Assembly (NCBI GenBank): GCA_015143295.1
Contig: CM026565.1
Span: forward strand, 28,776,052 to 28,840,051
Direction of reading: 5' to 3'
Length of the DNA stretch: 64,000 nt
From: Tetracentron sinense
Lineage: Eukaryota > Streptophyta > Magnoliopsida > Trochodendrales > Trochodendraceae
In this document: positions 63,906 through 64,000 of the stretch, in pieces
How the letters are laid out: the number at the start of each line of letters is the position of its first letter
Numbering within the stretch: the first letter of the stretch is position 1
The notes under the pieces: generated by a model
Told to the model about the DNA's origin: nothing
Databases searched by the model: none
Seen by the model: only the letters and a program-made list of their open reading frames with translations
Position numbers and translations under genes: made by a program

Positions 63906-64000
63906 TTTGGGCAAGAGTAAATCCGGATTCATTACGAGGAAGGTGAATCAAAATTTCTGATTTTTTTTTTTTGATATCGGCCACTGTTGTCAGAATTGGA

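Overview
The window is nuclear DNA of a flowering plant. It is a gene-poor, transposon-rich stretch in which only about a tenth is plausibly coding. The clearest genes are a plant CCR4-NOT subunit 10 (CNOT10), the first exon of a VAMP71-type vesicle SNARE, and a small secreted eight-cysteine proline-rich protein. The CNOT10 introns are very long (7.4, 5.8 and 5.7 kb) and full of repeats. This would fit a magnoliid or another large-genome lineage, but the species cannot be named from the sequence.

Layout. 1-3.2 kb: a scrambled, internally deleted Ty1/copia element with three LTR copies, one inverted. 4.6-4.8 kb (minus): VAMP71 exon 1, the rest lying beyond the left edge. 5-9.6 kb: overlapping copies of a long-inverted-repeat element and other miniature elements. 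10.25-10.63 kb (plus): hybrid proline-rich / lipid-transfer-like protein. 11-16.5 kb: a hairpin repeat, a TRIM retrotransposon, a pair of Mutator-type MITEs with one 9-bp target duplication, a hAT MITE and a small Helitron. 17.3-39.0 kb (minus): CNOT10 in six coding exons, with a predicted 3'UTR intron. Its introns hold several LINE fragments, hAT MITEs and other repeats. 38.3-39.3 kb and 46.6-48.3 kb: two copies of the CNOT10 promoter, exon 1 and the start of intron 1. 42.3-45.3 kb (minus), between them: an uninterrupted seven-exon En/Spm-type transposase-related gene of 408 residues. 46.8-47.6 kb: a three-deep nest of transposons inside the second CNOT10 segment. 48-50 kb: SINE-like elements. 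50.5-53.8 kb: a decayed LINE ORF1 split by a 356-bp TRIM and an 877-bp solo LTR. 54-57.6 kb: copia LTR/primer-site remnants, Helitrons and a small minus-strand LTR element. 58-64 kb: more MITEs and repeat fragments.

The most unusual structure is inside the solo LTR (51713-52589): eight units of about 23 bp, most carrying the dyad ACAACG-N4-CGTTGT with conserved arms and freely varying loops and spacers. Four G-boxes and a clear TATA box lie in the same LTR. It looks like a dense array of protein-binding sites acting as a retrotransposon enhancer. The duplicated CNOT10 first exon, still open with a good splice donor, is the other observation most worth testing. Many elements were delimited here by their target-site duplications, so insertion order can be read directly. 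All calls rest on reading the sequence; no database search was possible.
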